This document shows, in pieces, positions 19,200 through 31,247 of a stretch of DNA of 64,000 nucleotides. The position numbers and the translations under genes were made by a program. The notes beneath the pieces are model-generated. The model was not told where the DNA came from and searched no databases. It was given only the letters and a program-made list of their open reading frames with translations. The stretch is from Sophora flavescens (taxonomy: Eukaryota; Streptophyta; Magnoliopsida; Fabales; Fabaceae): contig CM061064.1 of assembly GCA_030762895.1 (NCBI GenBank), forward strand, positions 243,695,909-243,759,908, given 5' to 3'. Each line of letters begins with the position of its first letter. The first letter of the stretch is position 1.

Positions 19200-22142
19200 T
19201 GTGACACCCTAGCTCGGGTCATCACATGGTTACCCGTTTGCGGAAATAAAACTTAATTTGCTGGTTGCTTTCGGAAAATAATTTTTTCACAACGTTTATA
19301 TTTTCCAAATATGGTGATAAAATTTTTTCTTCTTTTTAACCTCATAACAACAACAGTGTAATCAAATCACACTTAAATACATAATGTATATAGGTCATAC
19401 AACTATACTGCCTCATATGTTTTCACACCTAGACCATTATCAGTTTAGTTTACTCTCAAAACATAATATAACTCAATAGAACCCAAAATGGTCATAACTA
19501 ACAGGCGCTACAACCAATAGAAGCAGCAACACCATGCACCGAACTAGACAGCCTTCTTCTTGTAGAAATCATTCCCCTTGTGTAGCTCTGCTATGTTTGT
19601 AAGGGTGAGACGCCAATATATGGATTTAACACAACAACTAAATGCTCGACATAAAAGAAGACACATACACATATACATGTTTATAACAACATAAGCAGTC
19701 CATATTATAGCATACATTTTATCCTTAAGATGCCATGATTAACTCGGTAGGCATGTCTGCCGAATATGCATGTAAAACACTTTGTTCTCGTCATTTTTTT
19801 TTTGTGTTCAATCTTTCCTTTGTCGAAGCTCAAAGCTTGCGACCAACATAGTTTTAACCTTTTAAAACTTTCACTAATAACACAGGACTTCAAAGTCCGA
19901 GTGCTCAATCACGAAACCTCTAGACCGATGCACCAGTCTTAGGTTCGTGGTAATAGAAAACATCATTAATCTTTTACCGTCGTTTATTATGTCGTGAAGT
20001 AGACACCGTCTACCTACTAAACACCAAGTCTATAACGTCATAAGAACACTAGTACCCCGACCTCTCGGTCAATAAGTTCCATATCGTCATTTTCGTTCTG
20101 TGAAAAACAAATCCAAAATAAGATCTCCACAACTTTTCCAAGTTACTGGAAATACGTCATTAAGTAATACTCATTTACAGAAAATCCTTTCTTCTTGAAA
20201 TTTGTTTGTAAAACGTCAAATCATAAAAAAATCTATTTTCCTTTGGAAACTCTTTTTTTTTTCCGAAATAACGTCAAATCATCAAGAACTCTTTTACTGA
20301 AACTTCAACTCAAAAAAAAATCAATTAAGATTAAATCTCTTCTCAAAATAAGTACCGCTGTTTTTAAACTCCCACCGTAAATAATTTCGAAACTTGCCAT
20401 CATTTAGCATTTCCAAAGAAAACGTTTTTAAGTCGAACTTTGACCTTTCTTCTAAAATAATTTTTTTATATAATAAATAAGTTATTTTCGAAAACTAATT
20501 TCACAAAATAAATTTTTACAATATTACGGAATTTCTTATGTAAAAATTATCAGTAGTAAAATATTTTCACGGTTGCGCACTCTCTATGACCCACGGTTCA
20601 CTTTTTCATTAATAAATCATTAAAATAATAATATTTCTCAAAACTCATTATTTTTCCAAAACAATATTTTCCACCACTATTATATTCCAACATTTCTCAT
20701 AAAACATTGAATATAATTTACACAGCTTATTAAAGCTTTTATATGATTAATCGGTAGTGCACTGACCACTGTCAGGCTTCTCAAACAAGACTCAACAAAA
20801 ATTATTAGAATTATATCACCAGGAAGATCATGCATTATAGCAATATAATATACAACTGAAAATAATTAAATAAATTAAAAGCAGACCAATCACCGATGCA
20901 CAGATAAACAACACAACGTAACCAACATAAACAAATAACCACAACCATATATAAATTATACAGACCACACTACAAGCAAATGGTAATCGAGAAAAATCCC
21001 TCAGGTAAGCTCCCCTTACCTCTCGAAGAACTTAGCTTCCGATTTAAAACTTTGTCGTGAATCTGGGAACCGTCAATGCACGTACATGATAATCTAGTTT
21101 ATCCTTCATTAAACATAACACTCAATCAACAAACAAACAACTAAATCAAGCCTAAAATCCTACATGTTGGTTTCGGCCAAGGGTTGACTTTGGGGTTAGA
21201 AATCTCTAAAATTTCTAAACTCTTGGATCTCGAATATAGAGAGGATAATAGGATCATAGAAATTGGTTTCACATTTTTAGGATTTTTCTATGATTTACTA
21301 TGATTTTTCAATGTTCTAGATCTAGAAACTTAAAAGTGATGAACATAGATGAAATAGACTTTGAATCATGAAACTTATTGAAGAACATAGACAAGATTAG
21401 GGAAGGAGAATAGGATTCACCTCTTGAAGATCAAAAAAAAGTGAAGATCTAAGGACTTGCTTCACAAAATCAAGCTATGTAACTTAGGAGTTTTAATGGA
21501 AATTGGCAAAGTTGATGAAGAAGATGAAGTGCTCCTTAAATAGGTGTGAAGTTGGGCCTTTTGGCAGCCTTGAGGCCGTGGGTTTCAAGTCAAAAAGGGT
21601 CAATATGCCAAAAATCCAAGGACAAATGTGTAATCTTGCTTTAGGTTAATTTGTAATTAAAATCAACCATAAGGGCATAATGGTCATTTCCCCTAAAAAG
21701 TAATCATGACCATGAGGAGTCATCCCATGACTCATCATGATTTGACATCCTATTTATCCGTTAGCGGGTCCCGCAAATCCCATTTTTTGCTCCGTCGTTT
21801 ACCCGATTTCGTATAACGCCCGCTTAATATATATTATTTCACTTTTTAAGTGAAAAATTTTAAAATAGACAAAGAAGTTGGAAACTTCATAAAAATCTTA
21901 AGTGTTTTGTTCACGAGTCCAAATTAGGTCATTTGAGCAGTAAAATCTTACCGTCAACCATAATGTAGATCGGGTTCCGTCTGAATTTTCAACCAAAAAT
22001 TTCATCATATACTTATAAAAATAAGTATGATATGAATATGACTTTAATTTTACCAAAATCAATTTCTAAGTTTCTGATAAAAATATAAACGTTTATTTAT
22101 ATTTATATTGATCTTAGAAAGCGGAAAAATCGAGGTGTTACA
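19200..22142 (-). repeat. 3' LTR of the gag-only element (2,943 bp)
   Basis: On the plus strand it starts TGTGACACCC and ends GGTGTTACA. It lacks about 310 bp that the other LTR has at about 24533-24845; the break is near 19719. Otherwise the copies are collinear with scattered differences. A conserved palindrome, AGGTAAGCTCCCCTTACCT, lies at 21003-21021. No gene is visible. Confidence 0.9.
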
Positions 22143-22179
22143 GACTACCCCTCTTAAAAAAATTTTGTCCTCGAAATTT
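22143..22179 (-). promoter_or_regulatory. Polypurine tract and conserved hairpin of the gag-only element
   Basis: Read on the minus strand, an inverted repeat (complement of 22160-22179, arms AAATTTCG and CAAAATTT, loop AGGA) is followed by aagaggggtagtc, which abuts the 3' LTR. The spacing from hairpin to LTR is 17 nt. One arm position is mismatched. Confidence 0.8.
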
Positions 22180-22642
22180 CGTGACACGAATCTAGACAGG
22201 AATGAAAGATCCCGAAGCCTTACTTTCACAAGAAAGTATATAAAAGAATTTCATCAATCTGCTAAGAATACAAGAATATTATGTGCATAAAGATTCTTTA
22301 ACAAATTCAGGGAAGTAAAAAGATATGATCGGTACACTTTTACAAACATGAATTTCTCCTTTCACAAGAACATAACAATTTTAAAAGGATATCAATCCGA
22401 TAAAATGCAGACTGGGTCTCTTTCCCCAATGGTAGAAGTAACTAGACTAAGTCTCATCAAGAAACTTGTTTTGTTAAGAAGTGTCTATCCCGAACAAAAT
22501 AGGACAGTCCAAACATACTAAATTTCAGTGACCAATTGAATAGTAGAAATTTGAAACAATCACCTCATGATAATCACAGAAACAAGTAATTTCAAAACAT
22601 CCACACACAATCCATCAAAAAAAAGTATGAATTGTACCCGAA

Positions 22643-23719
22643 TTAAAATAGTGTAGTTAAGAGGTTACCATCATGGTTTGAAGTCTTAGCCCCCCACACA
22701 TTATATACTCTGCCCGCAATCATTGCCTTATTAATGTTGATGTTGTTGTCCACTGATCTACGCTTTGGTGCGTTACATTCCTTCGATATGTGTCCCACTT
22801 GACCACAGTTGAAACATTGGACTCCTCCCAAGGGACAAGTTTTAGACACAAGTCTTGGGTCTCCACAATTGTAACATTTCATAACTTGGCCTTGACTTTG
22901 GTTCCTCTGACCTCCACTCCATGATGTAGAAGAATTAGAACGATATTGTTGTTGATTTTGGTTATTTCTTGGTGGACGAAAATAAGGCTTATGCTCATTT
23001 TGTTCCTCTTTCTGATCTTGATTCTGGTTCTTGGAACGAGACGGTCCTCCAACAATCCCCTTATTGTCTTTTCCTTTCCTCATCTGTTCAATATTCCGAC
23101 TCATCTCAACCAATGCTTGAAAAGTTCGAAGTTGCAGAGGTAAGACAGACTCCTTAATCTCAAATCTCAGTCCCGCCTCGAACCTCTCACACTTCCAGCT
23201 CTCGTTGGGTTGTGCTTGAAAGAAACGGAAGTATTTTGCAAGCGATTCAAACTTTGCCGCATACTCTCCCACAGACAGGTCTTGTTGTTGTAATCCCATA
23301 AATTCTTGTTCTTTCTCGATTCTAGTACTCTCCGGAAAATACTTGTCCATGAATGCAGTTCGGAAAATGTTCCAGGTAATTTCCTGGTGATCAGCTTCAA
23401 GAAGTTGTTGAACACCCTTCCACCAATACTCCGCATCTCCTATCAGCAGGAAAGCAGCATAAGTCACCCATACTTCTGCCGGAGTAACCACCAGTTCAAA
23501 AATTCTCTCTAGCTCCTGAATCCATAAGTCAGCTTTCTCATGATCAGCATCCCCACCAAATTGTGAAGGATTTTGGGTTCGAAACGCAATCAGAGCTTTG
23601 CCTTCCACAGCTTGTAGATTCTGGGCATTCATAGATGCAGTTTGATTGGCAATTGCAGCTGCCACATGTTCCATAGCCTGAGCGGCATAGTCCACTCCTT
23701 CCTCATAGTTTTCATTCAT
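22643..23719 (-). CDS. Gag protein of the gag-only element (358 aa open frame)
   Basis: The frame from ATG at 23719 is open for 358 codons. Residues about 60-210 are the retrotransposon gag domain (DLWIQELERIFELV, AEYWWKGVQQLLEA, FMDKYFPESTRIEKEQEF, DLSVGEYAAKFESLAKYF). A Gln/Asn/Ser-rich linker follows (about 225-285), then two CCHC knuckles. CYNCGDPRLVSKTC has Leu where the zinc-binding His should be. CFNCGQVGHISKEC is perfect. The frame ends shortly after a protease-leader-like segment (AGRVYNVWGAKTS), where pol would begin. It should bind and package element RNA. The ancestral start is probably at 23818, upstream of a stop at codon 11 (23786-23788), so the present start is the first usable Met after it. 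Confidence 0.88.
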   Translation of the reverse strand: MNENYEEGVDYAAQAMEHVAAAIANQTASMNAQNLQAVEGKALIAFRTQNPSQFGGDADHEKADLWIQELERIFELVVTPAEVWVTYAAFLLIGDAEYWWKGVQQLLEADHQEITWNIFRTAFMDKYFPESTRIEKEQEFMGLQQQDLSVGEYAAKFESLAKYFRFFQAQPNESWKCERFEAGLRFEIKESVLPLQLRTFQALVEMSRNIEQMRKGKDNKGIVGGPSRSKNQNQDQKEEQNEHKPYFRPPRNNQNQQQYRSNSSTSWSGGQRNQSQGQVMKCYNCGDPRLVSKTCPLGGVQCFNCGQVGHISKECNAPKRRSVDNNININKAMIAGRVYNVWGAKTSNHDGNLLTTLF

Positions 23720-23818
23720 GTTAGCACGACCACCACTAGGACCACCTCTGCGACCACGTCCACGACCGCATCCACGTCCTCGTCCTCATCCACGTCTACC
23801 TTCTGGTGCGAGTTCCAT
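23720..23818 (-). pseudogene. Lost N-terminal extension of the gag frame
   Basis: An upstream ATG (23816-23818) in the gag frame reads MELAPEGRRG, then TGA at 23786-23788, then an Arg/Gly repeat (GRGRGCGRGRGRRGGPSGG) that runs into the Met at 23719. The Arg/Gly start parallels the gag of element B, so this was part of the protein before one nonsense change. Confidence 0.75.
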
Positions 23819-23987
23819 AATTGACCTGTAGAACAAAATCAGTTAGACCGCAACCAGAAAATGAAACGTGCATTGGTGGGTGAACACACATTACTTCTAA
23901 GAAGTAATTCAAACAAAACTTAACTCAGAGAAAACACAACGTCAACACAACAAACCTATTCCCCAAAGATCCCGAAAGACTCGACCA

Positions 23988-23999
23988 GCTCTGATACCA
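23988..23999 (-). promoter_or_regulatory. Primer binding site of the gag-only element
   Basis: The complement of 23988-23999 is TGGTATCAGAGC, the initiator-Met tRNA site, 4 nt from the 5' LTR (24004). The following leader (ctggtcgagtctttcgggat…) is also found after the primer site of the LARD at 46250-46280, tying the two elements together. Confidence 0.88.
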
Positions 24000-24003
24000 C
24001 TAA

Positions 24004-27000
24004 TGTGACACCCTAGCTCGGGTCATCACATGGTTACCCGTTTGCGGAAATAAAACATAATTTGCTGGTTGCTTTCAAAAAATAATTTTTTCAAAACGTT
24101 TATCTTTTCAAAATATGGTGATAAAATTTTTTCTTCTTTTTAACCTCATAACAACAACAATGTAATCAAATCACACTTAAATACATAATGTATATAAGTC
24201 ATACAACTATACTACCTCATATATTTTCACACCTAGACCATTATCAGTTTAGTTTATTCTCAAAACATAATATAACTCAATAGAACCTAAAATGGTGGTA
24301 ACTAACAGATGCTACAACCAATAAAAGCAGCAACAGCATGCCCCGAACTAGACAGCCTTCTTCTTCTTGTAGAAATCATACCCCTTGTGCGGCTCTGCTA
24401 TGTTTGTAAGGGTGAGACGCCAATATATGGATTTAACATAACAACTAAATGTTCGACACAAAAGAAGACACATACACATATACATGTTTATAACAACATA
24501 AGCAGTCCATATTATAGCATACAGTTTATCAATGGGTTCCACACCCTAAACATCAACATTGGAAAACTATGCATGAACACTTCAATACATCATCTAAACA
24601 TTCACACTTAATCTCCGGAGATCCCCAACGCCATTAAAAATGAGCTGATCAAGCTCGATTACCAAAAGAGGCGCGTCGATTTTGCCAAAAGAGGCATGTC
24701 TATTTTACCATAGCCCACTGTCCGGCACAGTGAGAACGTCGATTTATGGTTTGTCATTGTACGTCAATTGCCCAAAGGAACAATGAATACGTCGATTACA
24801 TGAATATCATAAAGATACCATGATGAACAATACGTCGAGACATAAATACCCTTAAGATACCATGATTAACTCGGTAGGCATGTCTGCCGAATATGCATGT
24901 AAAACACTTTGTTCTCGTCATTTTTCTTTGTGTTCAATCTTTCCTTTGCCGAAGCTCAAAGCTTGCGACCAACATAGTTTTAACCTTTTAAAACTTTCAC
25001 TAATAACACAGGACTTCAAAGTCCGAGTGCTCAATCACAAAACCTCTAGACCGATGCACCAGTCTTAGGTTCGTGGTAATAGAAAACATCATTAATATTT
25101 TACCATCGTTTATTATGTCGTGAAGTAGACACCGACTACCTACTAAACACCAAGTCTATAACGTCATAAGAACACTAGTACCCCGACCTCTCGGTTACTA
25201 AGTTCCATATCGTCATTTTCGTTCTGTAAAAAACAAATCCAAAATAATATCTCCACAACTTTTCCAAGTTACTGGAAATACGTCATTGAGTAAAACTCAT
25301 TAACAGAAAATCCTTTCTTCTTGAAATTCGTATGTAAAACGTCAAATCATAAAAAAATCTATTTTCCTTTGGAAACTCTTTTTTTTCCGAAAAAACGTCA
25401 AATCATCAAGAACTATTTTACTGAAACTTCAACTCAAAAAAAAAATTATGATTAAATCTCTTCTCAAAATAAGTACCGTTGTTTTTAAACTCCCACCGTA
25501 AATAATTTCGAAACTTGCCGTCGTTTAGCATTTCCAAAGAAAACATTTTTAAGTCAAACTTTGACCTTTCTTCTAAAATAACTTTCTTATATAATAAGTA
25601 AGTTATTTTCGAAAATTAATTTCACAAAATAACTTTTTACAATATTACGGAATTTCTTACGTAAAAATTAGCAGTAGTAAAATATTTTCACGGTTGCGCA
25701 CTCTCTATTACCCACGGTTCACTTTTTCATTAATAAATCATTAAAATAATAATATTTCTCAAGACTCATTATTTTTCCAAAACAATATTTTCCACCACTA
25801 TTATATTCCAACATTTCTCATAAAACATTGAATATAATTTACACAGCTTATTAAAGCTTTTATATGATTAATTGGTAGTGCATCGACCACATCATCAAAG
25901 CTTCTCAAACAACACTCAACAAAAATTATTAGAATTATATCACCAGGAAGATCATGCATCATAGCAATATAATATACAATTGCAGATAATTAAATAAATT
26001 AAAAGCAGATCAATCACCGATGCACAGATAAACAACACAACGTAACCAACATAAACAAATAACCACAACCACATATAAATTATACAGGCCACACTACAAG
26101 CAAATGGTAATCGAGAAAAATCCCTCAGGTAAGCTCCCCTTACCTCTCGAAGAACTTAGCTTCCGATTTAAAACTTTGTCGTGAATCTGGGAACCGTCAA
26201 CGCACGTACACGATAATCTAGTTTATCCTTCATTAAACATAACACTCAATCAACAAACAAACAACTAAATCAAGCCTAAAATCCTACATGTTGGTTTCGG
26301 CCAAGGGTTGACTTTGGGGTTAGAAATCTATAAAATTTCTAATCTCTTGGATCTTGAATATAGAGAGGATAATAGGATCATAGAAATTGGTTTCACATTT
26401 TTAGTATTTTTCTATGATTTACTATGATTTTTCAATGTTCTAGATCTAGAAACTTAAAAGTGATGAACATAGATGAAATAGACTTTGAATCATGAAACTT
26501 ATTGAAGAACATAGACAATATTAGGGAAGGAGAATAGGATTCACCTCTTGAAGATCAAAAACAAAGTGAAGATCTAAGGACTTGTTTCACAAAATCAAGC
26601 TATGTAGCTTAGGAGTTTTAATGGAAAATGGCAAAGTTGATGAAGAAGATGAAGTTCTCCTTAAATAGGTGTGAAGTTGGGCCTCTTGGAAGCCTTGAGA
26701 CCGTGGGTTTCAAGGGAAAAAGGGTCAATATGCCAAAAATCCAAGGACAAAGGTGTAATCTTGCTTTAGGTTAATTTGTAATTAAAATCAACCGTAAGGG
26801 CATAATGATCATTTCCCCTAAAAAGTAATCATGACCATGAGGAGTCATCCCATGACTCACCCCTTGTGACTCATCATGATTTGACATCCTATTTATCCGT
26901 TAGCGGGTCCCGCAAATCCAGTTTTCAGCTCCATCGTTTGCCCGATTTCGTATAACGCTCGCATAATATATATTATTTCACTTTTAAAGTGAAAAATTTT

Positions 27001-27281
27001 AAAATAGCCAAAGAATTTGGAAACTTCATAAAAATCTTAAGTGTTTCGTTCACGAGTCCAAATTAGGTCATTTGAGCAGTAAAATCCTACTGTCAACGAA
27101 AACGCAGATCGGGTTCTGTCTGAATTTTCAACCAAAAATTTCACCATATACTTATAAAAATAAGTATGATATGAATATTACTTTAATTTTCCCAAAATCA
27201 ATTTCTAAGTTTCAGATAAAAATATAAACGTTTATTTATATTTATATTGATCTTAGAAAGCGAAAAAATCGGGGTGTTACA
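24004..27281 (-). repeat. 5' LTR of the gag-only element (3,278 bp)
   Basis: It is the longer copy. It keeps the segment about 24533-24845 containing repeated acgtcgat and gaggc motifs that is deleted from 19200-22142. The palindrome AGGTAAGCTCCCCTTACCT is at 26127-26145. A 14-bp stretch (atgactcacccctt, about 26854-26867) is also present here but missing from the other LTR. There is no coding sequence. Confidence 0.9.
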
Positions 27282-28375
27282 TAACTATCCTGTTTTCTGG
27301 GTGCGGAAGCTTGCTTATTAAAATTGTAAGTTTTCGTAAACTTTATTCCAAAACTAAAATTTCATTTATAAATTAGACTTATTCCAGGGAGTGGTCTTTT
27401 ACCTAAATCCGACTTCATTTGGTATTTTAGTAAATTCATAGAAGTTGGCTGAAAACTGGAAATTTCTGCAGGTGTTGTTGATGTTTTAGTTCTTGTTAAA
27501 CACTTGTATGAAGGTAGTTTCGGGTGATTTAAAATTTTTTGTAGTGTAACAATAATACATAAAAGTAAATTATAGCTTGGCATCCAATATTAATAAGCAT
27601 CCTCTATTCGGTTGATTCGATTTAGAATGGATGTCAAAGACATTTTAATTGTCGAGTATAGAGTCCTTCCCATTAGGAAGGCAATCACAGAAGTCCTTCA
27701 GATTGAAAGGCAAGTATAGAAGTCCTTCCGGTTAGGAAAGGCAATCAAGTAAGTGCAAAACAGGTGGGACGCCGCTTGTGGTCATTGACGTATGTCCTGC
27801 CTTACAGTATAGAGCTGGTTCCTGTAAGTACCTTAGTGTACAAGGAAGGTACAACGAAGTTTTTCACTGACAAAAACCCAAGGGATGTCCAAGTGTATAA
27901 AGTTTACTGTCGTATTATGTATTGATGTTTATTGTTATTATACTTATGTGTGTTTAAAGAAAAACTGAGTTTTGCAGGAAATTCACTGAGATTAGTTATC
28001 TCACTACTCACATTTGTTGTTTCAGATAAGAAAGAGTAGAGCATCTCTTTATTTCAAGGATTGCAGGCATTGAGGACTTTTGTAAAACTCCTTGTATAAG
28101 CCAGATTTAGTATGTTATATTAACTGGTTAATGCCTTAGTTCGATACTCGGTTTCTTTTATTTTAGTGTTATTGACATAATTTGTACTAACTAGAGACTT
28201 ATGGCTTCCCCCACTCTGTAGTTATCTACTTATGTCTAACCTTCATGTGATACTTTATGTCTTACAAAACAATGTAACATGGGGTATTACAATCAATTAA
28301 TTAGTAATATTTTTATTAATTATTTTTTAAAAAAAATAATTTCTAACATTCACTTAAGTTACGTACAATGTAGGA

Positions 28376-28419
28376 GTAGGTAGAGAGATTATTTTTTTTT
28401 GGTAACGTAGGTAGAGAGA
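28376..28419 (-). repeat. Minute retroposition scar (18-bp insert, 13-bp TSD)
   Basis: GTAGGTAGAGAGA occurs at 28376-28388 and 28407-28419. Between them are 18 bp, ttattttttttttggtaac on the plus strand, which read as a poly-A tail on the minus strand. The paralogous site at about 33463-33485 (gtaggagtcacatagagaga) has no insert. This fits an extreme 5' truncation of a LINE-type retroposition. Confidence 0.7.
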
Positions 28420-29259
28420 ATTTGAATTATGATGGTCGAAGTAGCTCGTTTAAATTTATGAAAACTGTTTTATCTTCCCAAAAAAGACAAACTTCGTTGA
28501 AGTTTGATTTTTGTGAATTAACCATTAACCAGGATAATATTTACAAAAAACATAAATATAATTAGAATTACAAATATAATAATTAAACACGATAAAAAAT
28601 AATAAAAATAATATTTATTGTTCATTTTATTTTAATTATCCACCAAGCATCCTACGTGAAATATAAATTAAAATTTTGCCACATCATCAATTAGTCGAAG
28701 TATCTGACTACAGGGACTATTTAGAAAATTTATAAACAATAAGGGAACGGATCATAAGAAAAATAGTTGGAGGGACCAAAGGCAAAAGTCACCCTATTTG
28801 TAAGGATCAAAAAGTTCATTAAGCCTAACATTTATAAAAATTTAATTTGTTTTTTCAAAAATTATAAAAATAAAATCAAAAATTATTTTGTCATTCATTT
28901 TGACCTTTAAAATTTAGGAAAAAATTTAAAAAAAATTAAAGAGGGAAAAAACATTAAAGAAAGTTTTGAACGAAAAATAATGGTTAAGTATGGATTTAAT
29001 GGGCAATAAAGATGATTTGTTTCCTTTTAAACTTTGAATATTCAAATAAATTATAAAAAAAATGACTAGTTAAATTTATTGAAATCAATTATCAGAATTT
29101 AATAGAAAACAAAAATAATTTGTTTTCCTTTAAAAATTTAAAATTCGAAAAGGAAATAAATTATTAAAAATTTGAGGGATTAATTGATTGGATAAATTAT
29201 AAGGATTTGATTACATTATTAACATAATCAAATTTTTTTTTCAAAAAAAACTTAATCAG

Positions 29260-29261
<2 letters not shown>

Positions 29262-29313
<52 letters not shown>

Positions 29314-29323
29314 AAGAGAGAGA
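29262..29323. repeat. Compound microsatellite (TA)19 then (AG)n
   Basis: An uninterrupted TA run (29262-29299) passes into an imperfect AG run (29299-29323). Confidence 0.95.
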
Positions 29324-29455
29324 TACTTTTAGCAGCAGACACAAAAGGACTTGTGTATGTTTCTGTTAGTACATAATTCACAACACAAATTTTGAAATCG
29401 TTGGAAAGATTGAAGATCGTTGAATGAACCTTTCATTCCAGTACCGCTATTTTTT

Positions 29456-29522
29456 AATAGCAGACTTTTTTTTTTATAAGCCAAAAGTATATTGATTAGG
29501 GGTACAATGAAATAGCAGACTT
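29456..29522 (-). repeat. LINE 3'-end scar (43-bp insert, 12-bp TSD)
   Basis: AATAGCAGACTT flanks the insert at 29456-29467 and 29511-29522. The insert 29468-29510 begins with poly-T followed by ataagccaaaagtatattga, the minus-strand 3' end of a LINE-like element. A similar end occurs at 30624-30680. Confidence 0.72.
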
Positions 29523-29700
29523 ATTGATATACCAAAACTCATACCATTAAGATTTTGTAGTCCTATTTTGGTTTGTGTTAAACATAAGCTAATTTTTCTA
29601 AGATCATGAGCTATTTTGTTTGATAATGTCAATCCACAAGTTTATAATGCTCATAAAAAAAATATTCCACTAACATATAGTGGATGAAATTTGAAATAAT

Positions 29701-30178
29701 AGTCCTATTTGGTAAATGTTTTTTTAATTACCTTATATAATTTTTCACTAACTTATAACGTCTCTTCCAAACGCTAATTGAAGTAGTGTTTGAGCTTATG
29801 ACACTACTTCATGCCTTTTTATTAATCCTACTATTTTTTAATCCCTAATTCATGCCTTTTTATTTTTATTGTCTCATTTTATTTTTATTTTTATTATCTC
29901 ATTTTAGTTTAATTTTTATCAACATGTTTTTTTAAAAACTTTATCATATTTTAATTGTTAAAAAATTTAAATTTTTTAGATGATAAATAATTTAAAATAT
30001 TAAAAGCGATAATCATTTTAAAATAAATAATATATATATAGGATTTATATAAAAAAGCATATATAAACATGTCATTTCATGTCATTTTATATTTATCAGC
30101 TAGTTCTACTGTTAACTTTACCAAACACTTTGAATCCAGTTCGTTAGCCTGTCCGCTAGTTTTACCAAATAGAGCCCA
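29701..30178. mobile_element. Probable hAT-like MITE with TTTGGTAAA ends
   Basis: The left end, agtcctatttggtaaatg (29701), is an imperfect inverse of the right end, ttaccaaatagagccca (complement gggctctatttggtaa, 30162-30178). The interior is AT-rich and non-coding. GGGCTCT(G/A)TTTGGTAA ends are common in plant hAT-type MITEs. I could not read a clean TSD. Confidence 0.4.
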
Positions 30179-30623
30179 TGTCGTTATATCATGCCAACAG
30201 TCGAAGAAAACTAAAACACACACTTATATAGTTGTATAATTTCATATGCTGAAAAAGGCGTACGTTGACACGATATTGGTCATGACACAAACACCACGAT
30301 GAAATCAACCCGATTCTTTTTAAAGAAAATGATTTTAGGGGTTGTTTGTTATAGATAAAAAAAAGTGATTTTGACATTAAATAATTTAGAAATTATTTTT
30401 TAGAGATATTTTGAAAGAAAAGTATGAGGTATTGTGTTTTTTTATGATTATAAAAATCATTTTTTTTAACATTACCTGAGACGTTAACTTATGTAGCAAG
30501 ATATTATTGATGAAGACAATGTGTGATATACCAAAATGAGGCAATAGATCTTCAATAATTCATTGTCCATTTTTCATCAAGTACTTGTTTGATTAATACA
30601 TCTACCATCTTCTTTTCTTTTCA

Positions 30624-30761
30624 TTTTTTTTATAAGCAAAATTATATTGAAAACGAGTACAAGGGGTGTTCTAACCCGTATACAAAGAAACCAAAAAAGA
30701 TCCTATGTAGAAATGATACTGCCCCTCAGCAGAAACAGAATCAAATATACAGAGAACCCCT

Positions 30762-30793
<32 letters not shown>

Positions 30794-30805
30794 TGTTTCT
30801 TTCTT
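30624..30805 (-). repeat. LINE 3'-tail fragment followed by a (TTTC)n microsatellite
   Basis: Poly-T and ataagcaaaattatattgaa (30624-30650) resemble the LINE tail at 29468. The following non-coding part to about 30760 has no reading frame of note. A TTTC run (30761-30805, with one break) follows. No unambiguous TSD is visible because both flanks are T/C-rich. Confidence 0.5.
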
Positions 30806-31247
30806 GAATTAAAAAGAATATATGCATTAGCGAGGCAAGTGACTACTAATATTTGGCAGCTAGTGTGATGTTGCAGATTAGTCATTGGAGAACAAAGCAT
30901 CGTGGCAATGCATTTCCCGTAACGGACCCCAAGTCCACACAGCTGCTGAAACCTAAATCAACGTTACTCATAAATCAATAGTGGAGGTTAAGGGAATGAA
31001 CAACGTTTGCCATTTTTAATTTTTTTGGGCGAACCAATTAATCTAAAAGAAAGATAAGGTATTTTGTGGTACTATTCTATTATTGAACAACATTATCTTA
31101 CGCTATCTTTACTATCTGTTAGTTTTTACCAAACAGAGCCTTAGTCCTTCCTCCTCTCACTAAATATCGCCTTTATAAATACCTAAAGTAAACAAAGAAA
31201 AGAATTAGTGTGTTAGCAAGTAAAGACTTGCCTTTTTTCAGTTAGCA

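Larger units (their letters stand above)
19200..27281 (-). mobile_element. Gag-only LTR element (TR-GAG type), 8.1 kb
   Basis: LTRs are 19200-22142 and 24004-27281, with perfect TSDs TAACT at 19195-19199 and 27282-27286. The uninterrupted target is still visible in the 5' LTR of B at about 12601-12625. The interior is only 1,861 bp (22143-24003). It holds a primer site, one gag frame, the conserved hairpin and a polypurine tract, with no protease, RT, RNase H or integrase. This matches the class described in plants as terminal-repeat retrotransposons with a gag domain. Enzymes must come in trans. It is the younger insertion in element B. Confidence 0.92.
6071..28291 (+). mobile_element. Tekay-type Ty3/gypsy element B, host to two nested insertions
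   Basis: The LTRs start TGTAACATCC (6071 and 17997) and end GGTATTACA (13420 and 28291). Flanks are GTCAA (6066-6070) and ATCAA (28292-28296), a 5-bp TSD with one change. Internal order is primer site (13425), gag, zinc knuckles, protease, RT, RNase H, integrase, chromodomain-like tail, hairpin and polypurine tract. Without the nested copia (5,343 bp) and gag-only element (8,082 bp) it would be about 8.8 kb, with LTRs of about 2.0-2.2 kb. Both insertions postdate it. Stops, an active-site change in the protease and an integrase deletion make it non-autonomous. Confidence 0.92.
17997..28291 (+). repeat. 3' LTR of element B, split by the gag-only element
   Basis: The parts 17997-19199 and 27282-28291 join across one TAACT copy to give about 2.2 kb, matching the 5' LTR. 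The segment 27504-27780 includes bases absent from the 5' LTR (for example 27504-27580 and the part around 27764-27845), so the 5' copy has deletions or the 3' copy has gains there. Confidence 0.88.
28292..31247. other. AT-rich host DNA without genes
   Basis: No coding match is visible. The part 28292-28540 resumes the tandem unit cut by element B and resembles 33370-33600, so a local duplication predates the insertions. It also holds small retroposition scars, microsatellites and MITE ends, listed separately. A MITE-type end, agtttttaccaaacagagcc, lies at 31121-31140 without an assigned partner. Confidence 0.6.

Noticed and set aside
30589..30900. Frames encoding Phe/Leu- or Lys/Glu-rich peptides
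   Set aside because: They are translations of the TTTC microsatellite and the LINE tail.
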